From the NCBI GenBank assembly GCA_028691795.1, contig JAQUYQ010000002.1:16456-80455 (forward strand): 64,000 nt of DNA, read 5' to 3'. The notes beneath the pieces were generated by a model. That model ran no database searches and was not told the origin of the DNA. It saw only the letters and a program-made list of their open reading frames with translations. A program made the position numbers and the translations under genes. The stretch comes from Herbinix sp. GTDB lineage: Bacteria; Bacillota; Clostridia; Lachnospirales; Lachnospiraceae. Position 1 is the first letter of the stretch, and each line of letters opens with the position of its first letter. Below are positions 29,686 to 37,608 of the stretch, piece after piece.

Positions 29686-30060
29686 ATGTATTTACAAATT
29701 GATTTTAATAGTGATGAAGCAATCTATATCCAGCTAAGGAATCAAATCATCTATGGTATTGCTACCTCACAATTGCAGGTGGGAGAGAATTTACCTTCGG
29801 TGAGGGATTTGGCAGAAGATGTTGGTATCAATATGCACACTGTTAATAAAGCATATACTATTTTAAAACAAGAGGGTTATTTAAAACTCGACAGGAGAAA
29901 AGGTGCAGTAATTGCAATCGATATCGACAAATTACAAGCGATAAAAGAGATGAGAGAGGACTTACGAGTAGTATTGGCAAAGGCGTTTTGCAAGAATATC
30001 AGTTGTGTGGAGGCGCATGAAATTGTAAATGATATATTTGGCGAATTTGAAAGGGGGTAA
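29686..30060 (+). CDS. GntR family transcriptional regulator, YtrA-like
   Basis: 'AIYIQLRNQIIYGIATSQLQVGENLPSVRDLAEDVGINMHTVNKAY'; short C-terminal tail, no effector domain. Confidence 0.92.
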   Translation: MYLQIDFNSDEAIYIQLRNQIIYGIATSQLQVGENLPSVRDLAEDVGINMHTVNKAYTILKQEGYLKLDRRKGAVIAIDIDKLQAIKEMREDLRVVLAKAFCKNISCVEAHEIVNDIFGEFERG

Positions 30061-30065
30061 TCACT

Positions 30066-30614
30066 ATGTTATGTGATAGATGCCAAAAGAGAGATGCAAA
30101 GATATTATACACGGAGATTATTAACGGAGTTAAGAAGGAACAACATCTTTGTGAAGAATGTGCTACTGATTATACATCCTTTCAAATGGAAAAGCCGTTA
30201 CTTAACAGCGATTTAACACTAGGAGATCTACTTTCAACTTTACTGGATAATTACACAGTCGTAGATAAGAAACAATCCGGAGAAGCTAATTCAACAGTCG
30301 TTTGTAGTAATTGCGGCACCTCATATGAAGAATTCATTCAAAAAGGCCGATTTGGCTGTTCTAAGTGTTATAACAGCTTCAGCAGCCATTTAGGTAAGAC
30401 TTTTAAAGGGATTCAGGGTGCACAATTTCATACTGGAAAACGTCCAAAAGGTTATATAACTGCCGGTTCGGAACGGACTATGAAAGATTTTACCGAGATA
30501 GAGAAACTTTCACTAAAGCTGCAAGAAGCAATTGAGAAGGAGGAATTTGAGGAAGCAGCAAGGCTTCGTGATTTTATAAAACAGATGAAGAAGGAGGAGA
30601 CGAACAATGCTTAA
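30066..30614 (+). CDS. mcsA: McsA-like protein (UvrB/UvrC motif, zinc-binding CxxC pairs)
   Basis: 'CDRCQKRDAKI', 'CEECA', 'CSNCGTSYEEF', C-term 'LQEAIEKEEFEEAARLRDFI'. Confidence 0.92.
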   Translation: MLCDRCQKRDAKILYTEIINGVKKEQHLCEECATDYTSFQMEKPLLNSDLTLGDLLSTLLDNYTVVDKKQSGEANSTVVCSNCGTSYEEFIQKGRFGCSKCYNSFSSHLGKTFKGIQGAQFHTGKRPKGYITAGSERTMKDFTEIEKLSLKLQEAIEKEEFEEAARLRDFIKQMKKEETNNA

Positions 30615-31650
30615 ATGGTACGAACAGATGGTTCCTGACAGTGATGTTGTGATCTCCAGTCGAATAAGGCTTGCAAGGAATCTGGATAACTATCCGTTCT
30701 CATCAAAAATCACAGAGGAACAGGCAACAGCCTTGGTAAATGAGGTAAAGGGTGTTGCAGCTTCTTTAACGGAACAGGAAAAAAGAAAATTTTATACCTG
30801 CAATATAAGCACCTTAAGTGATATTGATAAGACAGCTATGGTGGAACGCCATATTGTTAGCCCATTGTTGGCAGAAAAGGAGCAAACGACCGGATTGATC
30901 CTCTCTGAGGATGAGACGATCAGCATCATGATTAATGAAGAGGATCATGTAAGGATTCAAGCAATTGTCGGCGGTTTAAATTTAGAGCAGGCTTATCAAG
31001 AGGCAGATCATGTTGATGATTTAGCTTATCATAAATTGCATTTTGCCTATGATGAAAAATATGGTTATCTAACGGCGTGCCCAACTAATGCCGGAACAGG
31101 GATGCGTGCTTCCTGTATGGTATTTTTGCCGGCACTCAGTTCAGCAAGAATGATACAGAAGCTGATAGAAGAGGTTGGTAAATACGGAGTTACCGTCCGT
31201 GGGATCTACGGAGAAGGAACAAAGAGCCTTGGCAATATTTATCAGATATCAAACCAAAAAACAATGGGAATTTCAGAAAATGAAATTATAGAGAATCTGA
31301 AAAGAATTGTATCTCAGGTAGTAAAGCAAGAGAGAAAAAGACGAGAATATATGTTGTCCGTCGGTGCAGATGAAATACAGGATCAGGTATATCGATCCTA
31401 TGGAGTACTAAAATATGCAAGACAGATATCTTCGGATGATGCAATGACTTTACTTTCACAATTAAAATTTGGTGCGGATTGCGGACTTATAGAATTTGAC
31501 AGGGAATTCAACATCCATAAATTAATGATGGGAGTACAACCCGGCAGCCTTCAATGGACACTTGGTAAAAATGTAGGAAGTGTAACCAGAGATCAATCAA
31601 GGGCGGAATATATCAGAAAAGAATTACCTGCCATTATAAATAATCTATAA
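30607..31650 (+). CDS. mcsB: protein arginine kinase McsB
   Basis: 'VVISSRIRLARNLDNYPF', 'CPTNAGTGMRAS', phosphagen-kinase fold. Confidence 0.95.
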   Translation: MLKWYEQMVPDSDVVISSRIRLARNLDNYPFSSKITEEQATALVNEVKGVAASLTEQEKRKFYTCNISTLSDIDKTAMVERHIVSPLLAEKEQTTGLILSEDETISIMINEEDHVRIQAIVGGLNLEQAYQEADHVDDLAYHKLHFAYDEKYGYLTACPTNAGTGMRASCMVFLPALSSARMIQKLIEEVGKYGVTVRGIYGEGTKSLGNIYQISNQKTMGISENEIIENLKRIVSQVVKQERKRREYMLSVGADEIQDQVYRSYGVLKYARQISSDDAMTLLSQLKFGADCGLIEFDREFNIHKLMMGVQPGSLQWTLGKNVGSVTRDQSRAEYIRKELPAIINNL

Positions 31651-31727
31651 AGCAGTTTAAAAAATCATAAAATGGAATAATACAGATAGAACAATAGAGT
31701 ACTCTCAGTTGGAATGGAGGACATAAA

Positions 31728-34184
31728 ATGTACGATAAATTTACTGAAAATGCAAAAAATGCTATAAATTTAGCAAAGGATATCGCATACCGATTGTCAC
31801 ATAACTACATTGGTACAGAGCATCTGCTCATCGGCTTGATGGAGGTAGAAGGTGTTGCGTCGAAAATATTGGAAGAGAACGGTGTAACAGTAGATAAGGT
31901 GTTGGAGCTTGTGAATCAATTGATTGCTCCAAACAACGGCGTGGAAATGATGGATGGAGGAAGCTTTACTCCAAGATCAAAACGCATTATTGATCAAAGT
32001 TACAAGGAAGCTGCCAAATTAAAGGCCTCTTTAGTAGGGACGGAGCATATCCTTATAGCTCTGATTAAGGAATCGGATTGTATTGCAGTTCGACTTTTAA
32101 ATACTTTAGGCGTAAATGTTCAAAAGGTTTATATTGATATTTTAACAGCATCGGGAATTGATGTCAGCGCAGCGAAAACCGAATATTCCGCTGGGAAAGG
32201 CGGTAAAGCAAAGGGAAAGACTTCTACTACTCCTACGCTTGATCAATACAGCCGTGATTTAACGGAATATGCAAGAGAAGGAAAATTAGACCCTGTAATA
32301 GGAAGGGAAAGTGAAATTCAAAGAGTGGTTCAAATATTAAGCCGTAGAACCAAGAATAACCCTTGCCTGGTAGGTGAGCCAGGCGTTGGTAAGACAGCAG
32401 TTGCGGAAGGTCTTGCCTTGAAAATAATAGAAGGAAACATTCCGGATACGATCAAAGAAAAGAGAGTTGTTACACTCGATTTATCAGGAATGGTAGCAGG
32501 GTCAAAATACCGCGGTGAGTTTGAGGAAAGAATTAAGAAAGTAATCAGTGAAGTAATTGCTGATGGCAATGTACTACTGTTTATCGATGAAATTCATACG
32601 ATAATTGGGGCAGGTGGAGCAGAAGGCGCCATTGATGCCTCTAATATACTAAAACCATCCTTGGCACGAGGGGAGCTTCAGATTATCGGTGCTACCACTA
32701 GAGAAGAATACCGCAAGTATATTGAGAAGGATGCTGCACTGGAGAGAAGATTTCAACCGGTGGTTGTAGAGGAGCCCTCTGAAGAGGAAACAGTTAAAAT
32801 ACTATTCGGATTACGTGATAAATATGAGGCGCACCATCAGGTTCGCATTACCGATGGGGCTTTAGAAGCAGCTGTAAAATTATCAAGCCGTTATATTAAC
32901 GACAGATATCTACCGGATAAAGCAATTGATTTAATGGATGAAGCAGCATCAAAGGTACGATTAAGTACGTATACTTCATCTCCAGAGATAAAGAATTTAG
33001 AACTCGATATTAAACGCCTGGAAGATGAAAAGGAAAAGGCGATCAAAGCCGAAGCCTATGAAAGAGCCGGTGAGATAAAAAAACAGCAGGAGGAAATGAG
33101 CGAGGAACTGGAAAAGCAAAAGGTCCTGGATGAAAAACAGAAATTAGAGAAGCAATTAGTTGTAAGCGAGAATGAAATTGCAGAAATTGTAGCGAGCTGG
33201 ACAAAAATACCTGTAAAGAAGCTGGCTGAAGAAGAAACAGAGCGTCTGCAGAATCTTGAAACGATCCTTCATAAAAGAGTAGTTGGTCAGGAGGAGGCGG
33301 TTGGTGCTGTAGCGAAAGCAATTCGACGTGGCAGAGTGGGTCTGAAGGATCCGAACCGTCCAATTGGTTCCTTCTTATTCCTGGGACCTACTGGTGTTGG
33401 TAAGACAGAGTTGTCGAAAGCATTAGCAGAAGCGATGTTTGGCAGTGAAAATTCAATTATACGCGTCGATATGTCCGAATATATGGAAAAACACAGCGTA
33501 AGTAAGCTGATTGGTTCCCCTCCGGGATATGTAGGATATGATGAAGGCGGTCAGCTAAGCGAGAAAGTCAGACAAAATCCATATTCGGTTATATTGTTTG
33601 ATGAGATTGAAAAAGCACATCCGGATGTATTTAATATACTGCTACAGGTGTTGGACGATGGCCATATTACCGATGCCCAAGGTAGAAAAGTAAGTTTTAA
33701 GAATACAATCATTATAATGACCTCAAATGCTGGAGCTCAAAATATTATTGCTCCAAAGCGCCTTGGCTTTGCTTCTGTCATTGACGAGAAAGAAGATTAT
33801 AAGCGTATGAAGGAAGGCGTAATGGATGAGGTTAAAAAGATATTTAAGCCGGAATTCATTAACCGAATTGATGAGATTATCGTATTCCATTCGCTGACGA
33901 AGGAAGACATCAATAGTATTGTTGTAATTATGATTGCATCCATTGCTAAGAGAAGCAAAACACAGATGAACATTGCATTGGAGACAAGTGACGAAGTGGT
34001 TACTCATATAGCGGAGGTAGGATTTGACGCAAAATATGGTGCAAGACCGCTAAGAAGGGCAATCCAAACGAATATTGAAGATAAGCTGGCAGAAGCAATT
34101 TTAGCAGCCACAATTAAAGAAGGGGATACAGTTCGGATTGAATACCTTGACAATGAAATGGTAGTCCAGGTAAAAAATAAATAA
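31728..34184 (+). CDS. clpC: ATP-dependent Clp protease ATP-binding subunit ClpC
   Basis: Clp_N repeats, 'GEPGVGKTAVAEGLA', UVR motif, 'GPTGVGKTELSKALAEAMFG'. Confidence 0.97.
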   Translation: MYDKFTENAKNAINLAKDIAYRLSHNYIGTEHLLIGLMEVEGVASKILEENGVTVDKVLELVNQLIAPNNGVEMMDGGSFTPRSKRIIDQSYKEAAKLKASLVGTEHILIALIKESDCIAVRLLNTLGVNVQKVYIDILTASGIDVSAAKTEYSAGKGGKAKGKTSTTPTLDQYSRDLTEYAREGKLDPVIGRESEIQRVVQILSRRTKNNPCLVGEPGVGKTAVAEGLALKIIEGNIPDTIKEKRVVTLDLSGMVAGSKYRGEFEERIKKVISEVIADGNVLLFIDEIHTIIGAGGAEGAIDASNILKPSLARGELQIIGATTREEYRKYIEKDAALERRFQPVVVEEPSEEETVKILFGLRDKYEAHHQVRITDGALEAAVKLSSRYINDRYLPDKAIDLMDEAASKVRLSTYTSSPEIKNLELDIKRLEDEKEKAIKAEAYERAGEIKKQQEEMSEELEKQKVLDEKQKLEKQLVVSENEIAEIVASWTKIPVKKLAEEETERLQNLETILHKRVVGQEEAVGAVAKAIRRGRVGLKDPNRPIGSFLFLGPTGVGKTELSKALAEAMFGSENSIIRVDMSEYMEKHSVSKLIGSPPGYVGYDEGGQLSEKVRQNPYSVILFDEIEKAHPDVFNILLQVLDDGHITDAQGRKVSFKNTIIIMTSNAGAQNIIAPKRLGFASVIDEKEDYKRMKEGVMDEVKKIFKPEFINRIDEIIVFHSLTKEDINSIVVIMIASIAKRSKTQMNIALETSDEVVTHIAEVGFDAKYGARPLRRAIQTNIEDKLAEAILAATIKEGDTVRIEYLDNEMVVQVKNK

Positions 34185-34292
34185 TATAAATAGTAGAAAT
34201 TGCTCGATATATCGTATATAATGAAAGAAAGTATTTCGTTAGAATTATATATTACTTTTTCGATATATAAATACTATTAGGAGGATTATACA

Positions 34293-34706
34293 ATGGCAGT
34301 TATAGAAGAGTTAATACGCAAGGAAAGCGATGGGACAATTAGCTTTGGGAATTACACGTTAAAAGTAAAATCAAAAGTTTCTGATTTCGAGCATCAGGGA
34401 GATTTGTATAAAGTAAAGACCTTTAATGAAATAACCAAGCTAGAGAAAAATGGGATGTTTGTCTACGAATCGGTGCCTGGTACTGCCGTGTTCCACTTAG
34501 ATACAAAGGGAAACAATTTATGCTTCGAGGTTAATGGCAATGATACAGCTCAAATAACCTTAGAACTGGAAGCTGAGAAAGAATACGAAATATTTAAGAA
34601 TGATTTAAATTTGGGAAGAATGAAAACAAATTTAGGTGGAAAGCTTGTATTAAGTCTGGATCTTGCTGAAGAAGAAAAGGATGTTATAAAGGTGGTTAAA
34701 CTTTAA
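34293..34706 (+). CDS. conserved hypothetical protein between clpC and radA
   Basis: 137-aa ORF, good SD (aggagg), 2 nt before radA. Confidence 0.75.
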   Translation: MAVIEELIRKESDGTISFGNYTLKVKSKVSDFEHQGDLYKVKTFNEITKLEKNGMFVYESVPGTAVFHLDTKGNNLCFEVNGNDTAQITLELEAEKEYEIFKNDLNLGRMKTNLGGKLVLSLDLAEEEKDVIKVVKL

Positions 34707-34707
34707 T

Positions 34708-36063
34708 ATGGCTAAGAACAAAACCGTGTTTTTCTGTAAATTATGTGGCTTCGAATCAGCAAAATGGGTGGGCCAATGTCCGGGTTGCAAGGAGTGGGAT
34801 ACATTTGCAGAAGAACCGGTTTTGAAAAAAAGTTCAAAACCGGCCGGCATAAAGAATACTAGAGAGCCAGAGTTATTATCTAATATTAAGACGGAATCGG
34901 AGCTTCGAATTCACTCCGGTATTGAAGAACTTGACCGTGTTCTTGGCGGAGGAATCGTTACAGGAAGCCTTGTATTGGTCGGCGGTGACCCCGGAATAGG
35001 TAAATCCACTCTACTACTGCAGATGTGCAGGGAGATTGTCGGCAAGTCGAAAAAAGTACTATATATATCAGGTGAAGAATCTCTAAGCCAAATTAAAATG
35101 AGAGCAGAACGTCTAGGCGTATTTAACGGCGAACTTCTGCTCCTTTGTGAAACTAATTTGGAATTGATTGAAGAAACCATACATAAATATAATCCGGATA
35201 TCGTTGTCATAGATTCCATCCAGACAATGTCAAGGGATGAGATCAGTGCAGCTCCGGGAAGTGTAAGCCAGGTAAGAGAAGTAACGAGTGCACTGATGCA
35301 GATTGCAAAAGGCTTTGGTATCACAGTGTTCATCATAGGACATGTAACAAAGGAAGGTGTTGTTGCAGGCCCTAGGGTTCTTGAGCATATGGTAGATACC
35401 GTGCTATATTTTGAAGGAGACAATTATGCAGCTTACAGGGTACTTCGTGCAGTAAAAAACCGTTTTGGATCTACCAATGAAATAGGTGTATTTGAGATGC
35501 AGGGCACCGGACTTGTAGAAGTAAAAAATCCTTCTGAATTTATGTTAAAAGGAAGACCGGAAGGTGAACCGGGTTCTGTCGTTGCAGCATCGATAGAAGG
35601 AACGAGACCTATTCTAATTGAACTTCAGGCTTTGGTATGTCGAACTAATTTCAATATGCCACGAAGGACCGCAGCGGGAACGGATTATAACCGTGTTAAT
35701 TTATTAATGGCTGTGTTGGAGAAGAGAGCAGGAATTCAATTATCTGACTATGATGCTTATGTTAATGTAGCGGGAGGAATGCGTATTACTGAACCTGCAC
35801 TTGATTTGGCCGTAATTACAGCGATACTTTCCAGCTATAAGAATGTTGCGTTGGATAATAAGACAGTTTTATTTGGTGAGGTTGGTCTTACTGGTGAAAT
35901 CAGGGCTGTAAATATGGCAGAGCAAAGAGTAGCAGAGGCTTCAAAGATGGGATTTGAAGTATGTATTTTGCCACAGGCGAATAAAGAACATATAAAAGTA
36001 CCAGGAATTAAATTAATCGGAGTAAAAAACATACAGGAAGTAATGGGAATGCTAAAGAGATAG
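34708..36063 (+). CDS. radA: DNA repair protein RadA/Sms
   Basis: Zinc finger 'CKLCGFESAKWVGQCPGCKEWDTF', 'GGDPGIGKSTLLLQ', KNRFG motif. Confidence 0.97.
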   Translation: MAKNKTVFFCKLCGFESAKWVGQCPGCKEWDTFAEEPVLKKSSKPAGIKNTREPELLSNIKTESELRIHSGIEELDRVLGGGIVTGSLVLVGGDPGIGKSTLLLQMCREIVGKSKKVLYISGEESLSQIKMRAERLGVFNGELLLLCETNLELIEETIHKYNPDIVVIDSIQTMSRDEISAAPGSVSQVREVTSALMQIAKGFGITVFIIGHVTKEGVVAGPRVLEHMVDTVLYFEGDNYAAYRVLRAVKNRFGSTNEIGVFEMQGTGLVEVKNPSEFMLKGRPEGEPGSVVAASIEGTRPILIELQALVCRTNFNMPRRTAAGTDYNRVNLLMAVLEKRAGIQLSDYDAYVNVAGGMRITEPALDLAVITAILSSYKNVALDNKTVLFGEVGLTGEIRAVNMAEQRVAEASKMGFEVCILPQANKEHIKVPGIKLIGVKNIQEVMGMLKR

Positions 36064-36099
36064 GCTACAAAGGGTTTGCAATAATCGGGGGGGATACAA

Positions 36100-36552
36100 A
36101 TGAAGAAAACTATTAATGATAGATTAATACTTCTTGCAACAGCCCAGGAATGCATGGCGGACGTGGCAGATAAAATGGTTCAATGGGATAAGTCGCAATT
36201 AATTATGGAAAAAAGTGCATTTGATTCAATGAATGTTTCAGACGAGGTACTAAGGTTATCCAAAGAGGGCAGCGTACTTGTAGACAGGCTTATAGAAAGC
36301 TGTCAAGCAATGCTTGAAAATCCGAATGCTGTTGAACATCAGAAAATGTCAGTGGTATTGGAAGAGATTTATAAAGTTTTCTATAATATTTCAGTAGCGT
36401 CTACTAATGTAAGTATGATATCCCACAAAATTGAAAAAGAAGCAGCAGCCCAAAAGGATATTGAAGAAGAGTTAAAAGAAGTACTGGTGGGTGTCAGTGA
36501 GAGCATAGATTCTGCTGTAGCATGTGCTGAACTAATATTGGCTGAAATATAA
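36100..36552 (+). CDS. hypothetical helical protein
   Basis: 150-aa ORF downstream of radA; no recognised family. Confidence 0.65.
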   Translation: MKKTINDRLILLATAQECMADVADKMVQWDKSQLIMEKSAFDSMNVSDEVLRLSKEGSVLVDRLIESCQAMLENPNAVEHQKMSVVLEEIYKVFYNISVASTNVSMISHKIEKEAAAQKDIEEELKEVLVGVSESIDSAVACAELILAEI

Positions 36553-36658
36553 GAAATTGATGATGTAGAGATAAGGTTTAATCGAGGATAGAATGATTAA
36601 AGAAACTGGTTGAATTAAAAAATGGAATCAAAAAAGTAGTTTAATCATCGAAATATTC

Positions 36659-36687
36659 TTGACAATTGATACAATTCATTGTAAGAT
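36659..36687 (+). promoter_or_regulatory. promoter of tRNA-Trp
   Basis: TTGACA-17 nt-TAAGAT upstream of the tRNA. Confidence 0.75.
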
Positions 36688-36718
36688 AGAAAAGTGCCAA
36701 ATGCACAATCGTAAAAAT

Positions 36719-36789
36719 AGGGGATTGGTCAAATGGTATGACAAGGGTCTCCAAAACCTTTAGCGGGAGTTCGATTCTCTCATCCCCTG
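36719..36789 (+). tRNA. tRNA-Trp (anticodon CCA)
   Basis: Acceptor AGGGGAT/ATCCCCT, D-arm GTCA/TGAC, anticodon loop CTCCAAA, T-arm GGGAG TTCGATT CTCTC, discriminator G. Confidence 0.95.
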
Positions 36790-36792
36790 TAG

Positions 36793-36827
36793 GGCATTAT
36801 CAATAAATGATAATGCCTTATTTTTTT
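36793..36827 (+). terminator. terminator after tRNA-Trp
   Basis: GGCATTATCA ATAAA TGATAATGCC TTATTTTTTT. Confidence 0.9.
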
Positions 36828-36927
36828 GCTTTTGGTGACAAATTAGTGGCAACCGTTTTGAAATTGCCACCATCATAGGATCGCCTTTTCAAATATATCT
36901 ATCGTTTGTTTTCTCATTTTGGACAAT

Positions 36928-36957
36928 AAAAAAGATCACTTTAAAAGTGATCTTTTT
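36928..36957 (-). terminator. terminator of the cold-shock gene
   Basis: AAAAAGATCACTTTAAAAGTGATCTTTTT. Confidence 0.85.
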
Positions 36958-36969
36958 AAATAGTGTTAC

Positions 36970-37170
36970 TTAAGCAATGTTAACGTTGACTGCTTGCATT
37001 CCACGCGCACCTTTTGTTACATCAAACGTTACAGCCTGACCTTCATCAATGGATTTAAATCCATCCATAGCAAGTCCGGAGTAATGCACGAATACGTCAT
37101 TGCCCTGTTCATCAGAAATAAAACCAAACCCCTTTTGTGAGTTAAACCATTTTACAGTACCTTTATTCAT
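36970..37170 (-). CDS. cold-shock protein (CspA family)
   Basis: 66 aa '[32 protein letters not shown]'; SD aaggaggta; ORF track over-extended the N-terminus. Confidence 0.96.
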   Translation of the reverse strand: MNKGTVKWFNSQKGFGFISDEQGNDVFVHYSGLAMDGFKSIDEGQAVTFDVTKGARGMQAVNVNIA

Positions 37171-37210
37171 GAAAGATACCTCCTTAAATTTATTATACTC
37201 CAATAAAAAA

Positions 37211-37311
37211 CACATATCTCAGCAAATCAAAAATGATTTACGAAAATATGTGAAATCAAATCTTTATTTAAAATACTTTATCAGTATAACACGGTAAGAG
37301 ATATACGTCAA
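37211..37311 (-). promoter_or_regulatory. csp promoter plus structured 5' leader
   Basis: Minus strand TTGACG-17 nt-TATACT (37283-37311) and hairpin CACATAT...ATATGTG (37211-37252) in the ~105-nt leader. Confidence 0.65.
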
Positions 37312-37608
37312 GAAGAAAATTACAAATTTATCCGACAAGTCTGGTATATCTGATAAGGAGGCAGAGACCGGATATGATTTTTCAAAAGCCCCATTTTTAT
37401 AGCTATCTTAAGGTTTTTGGCAAACATGGTGAAATCTCTTATAAAAAAATATAAATTTTTGAAGATTTTATCATTTTATATTCGTTTATATGAGAAGGTA
37501 TCAAAATGGTAATAAAATGAAGAAATAGTAAATTTTAATAGTATTTTAATGACCAAATAAAAAAAGACTGTTAAAATGAAATGAATTATTAATTTAGGAG
37601 GGCTTATT

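Noticed and set aside
34911-35423. 170-aa minus-strand ORF
   Set aside because: Antisense to radA; no SD or domain evidence.
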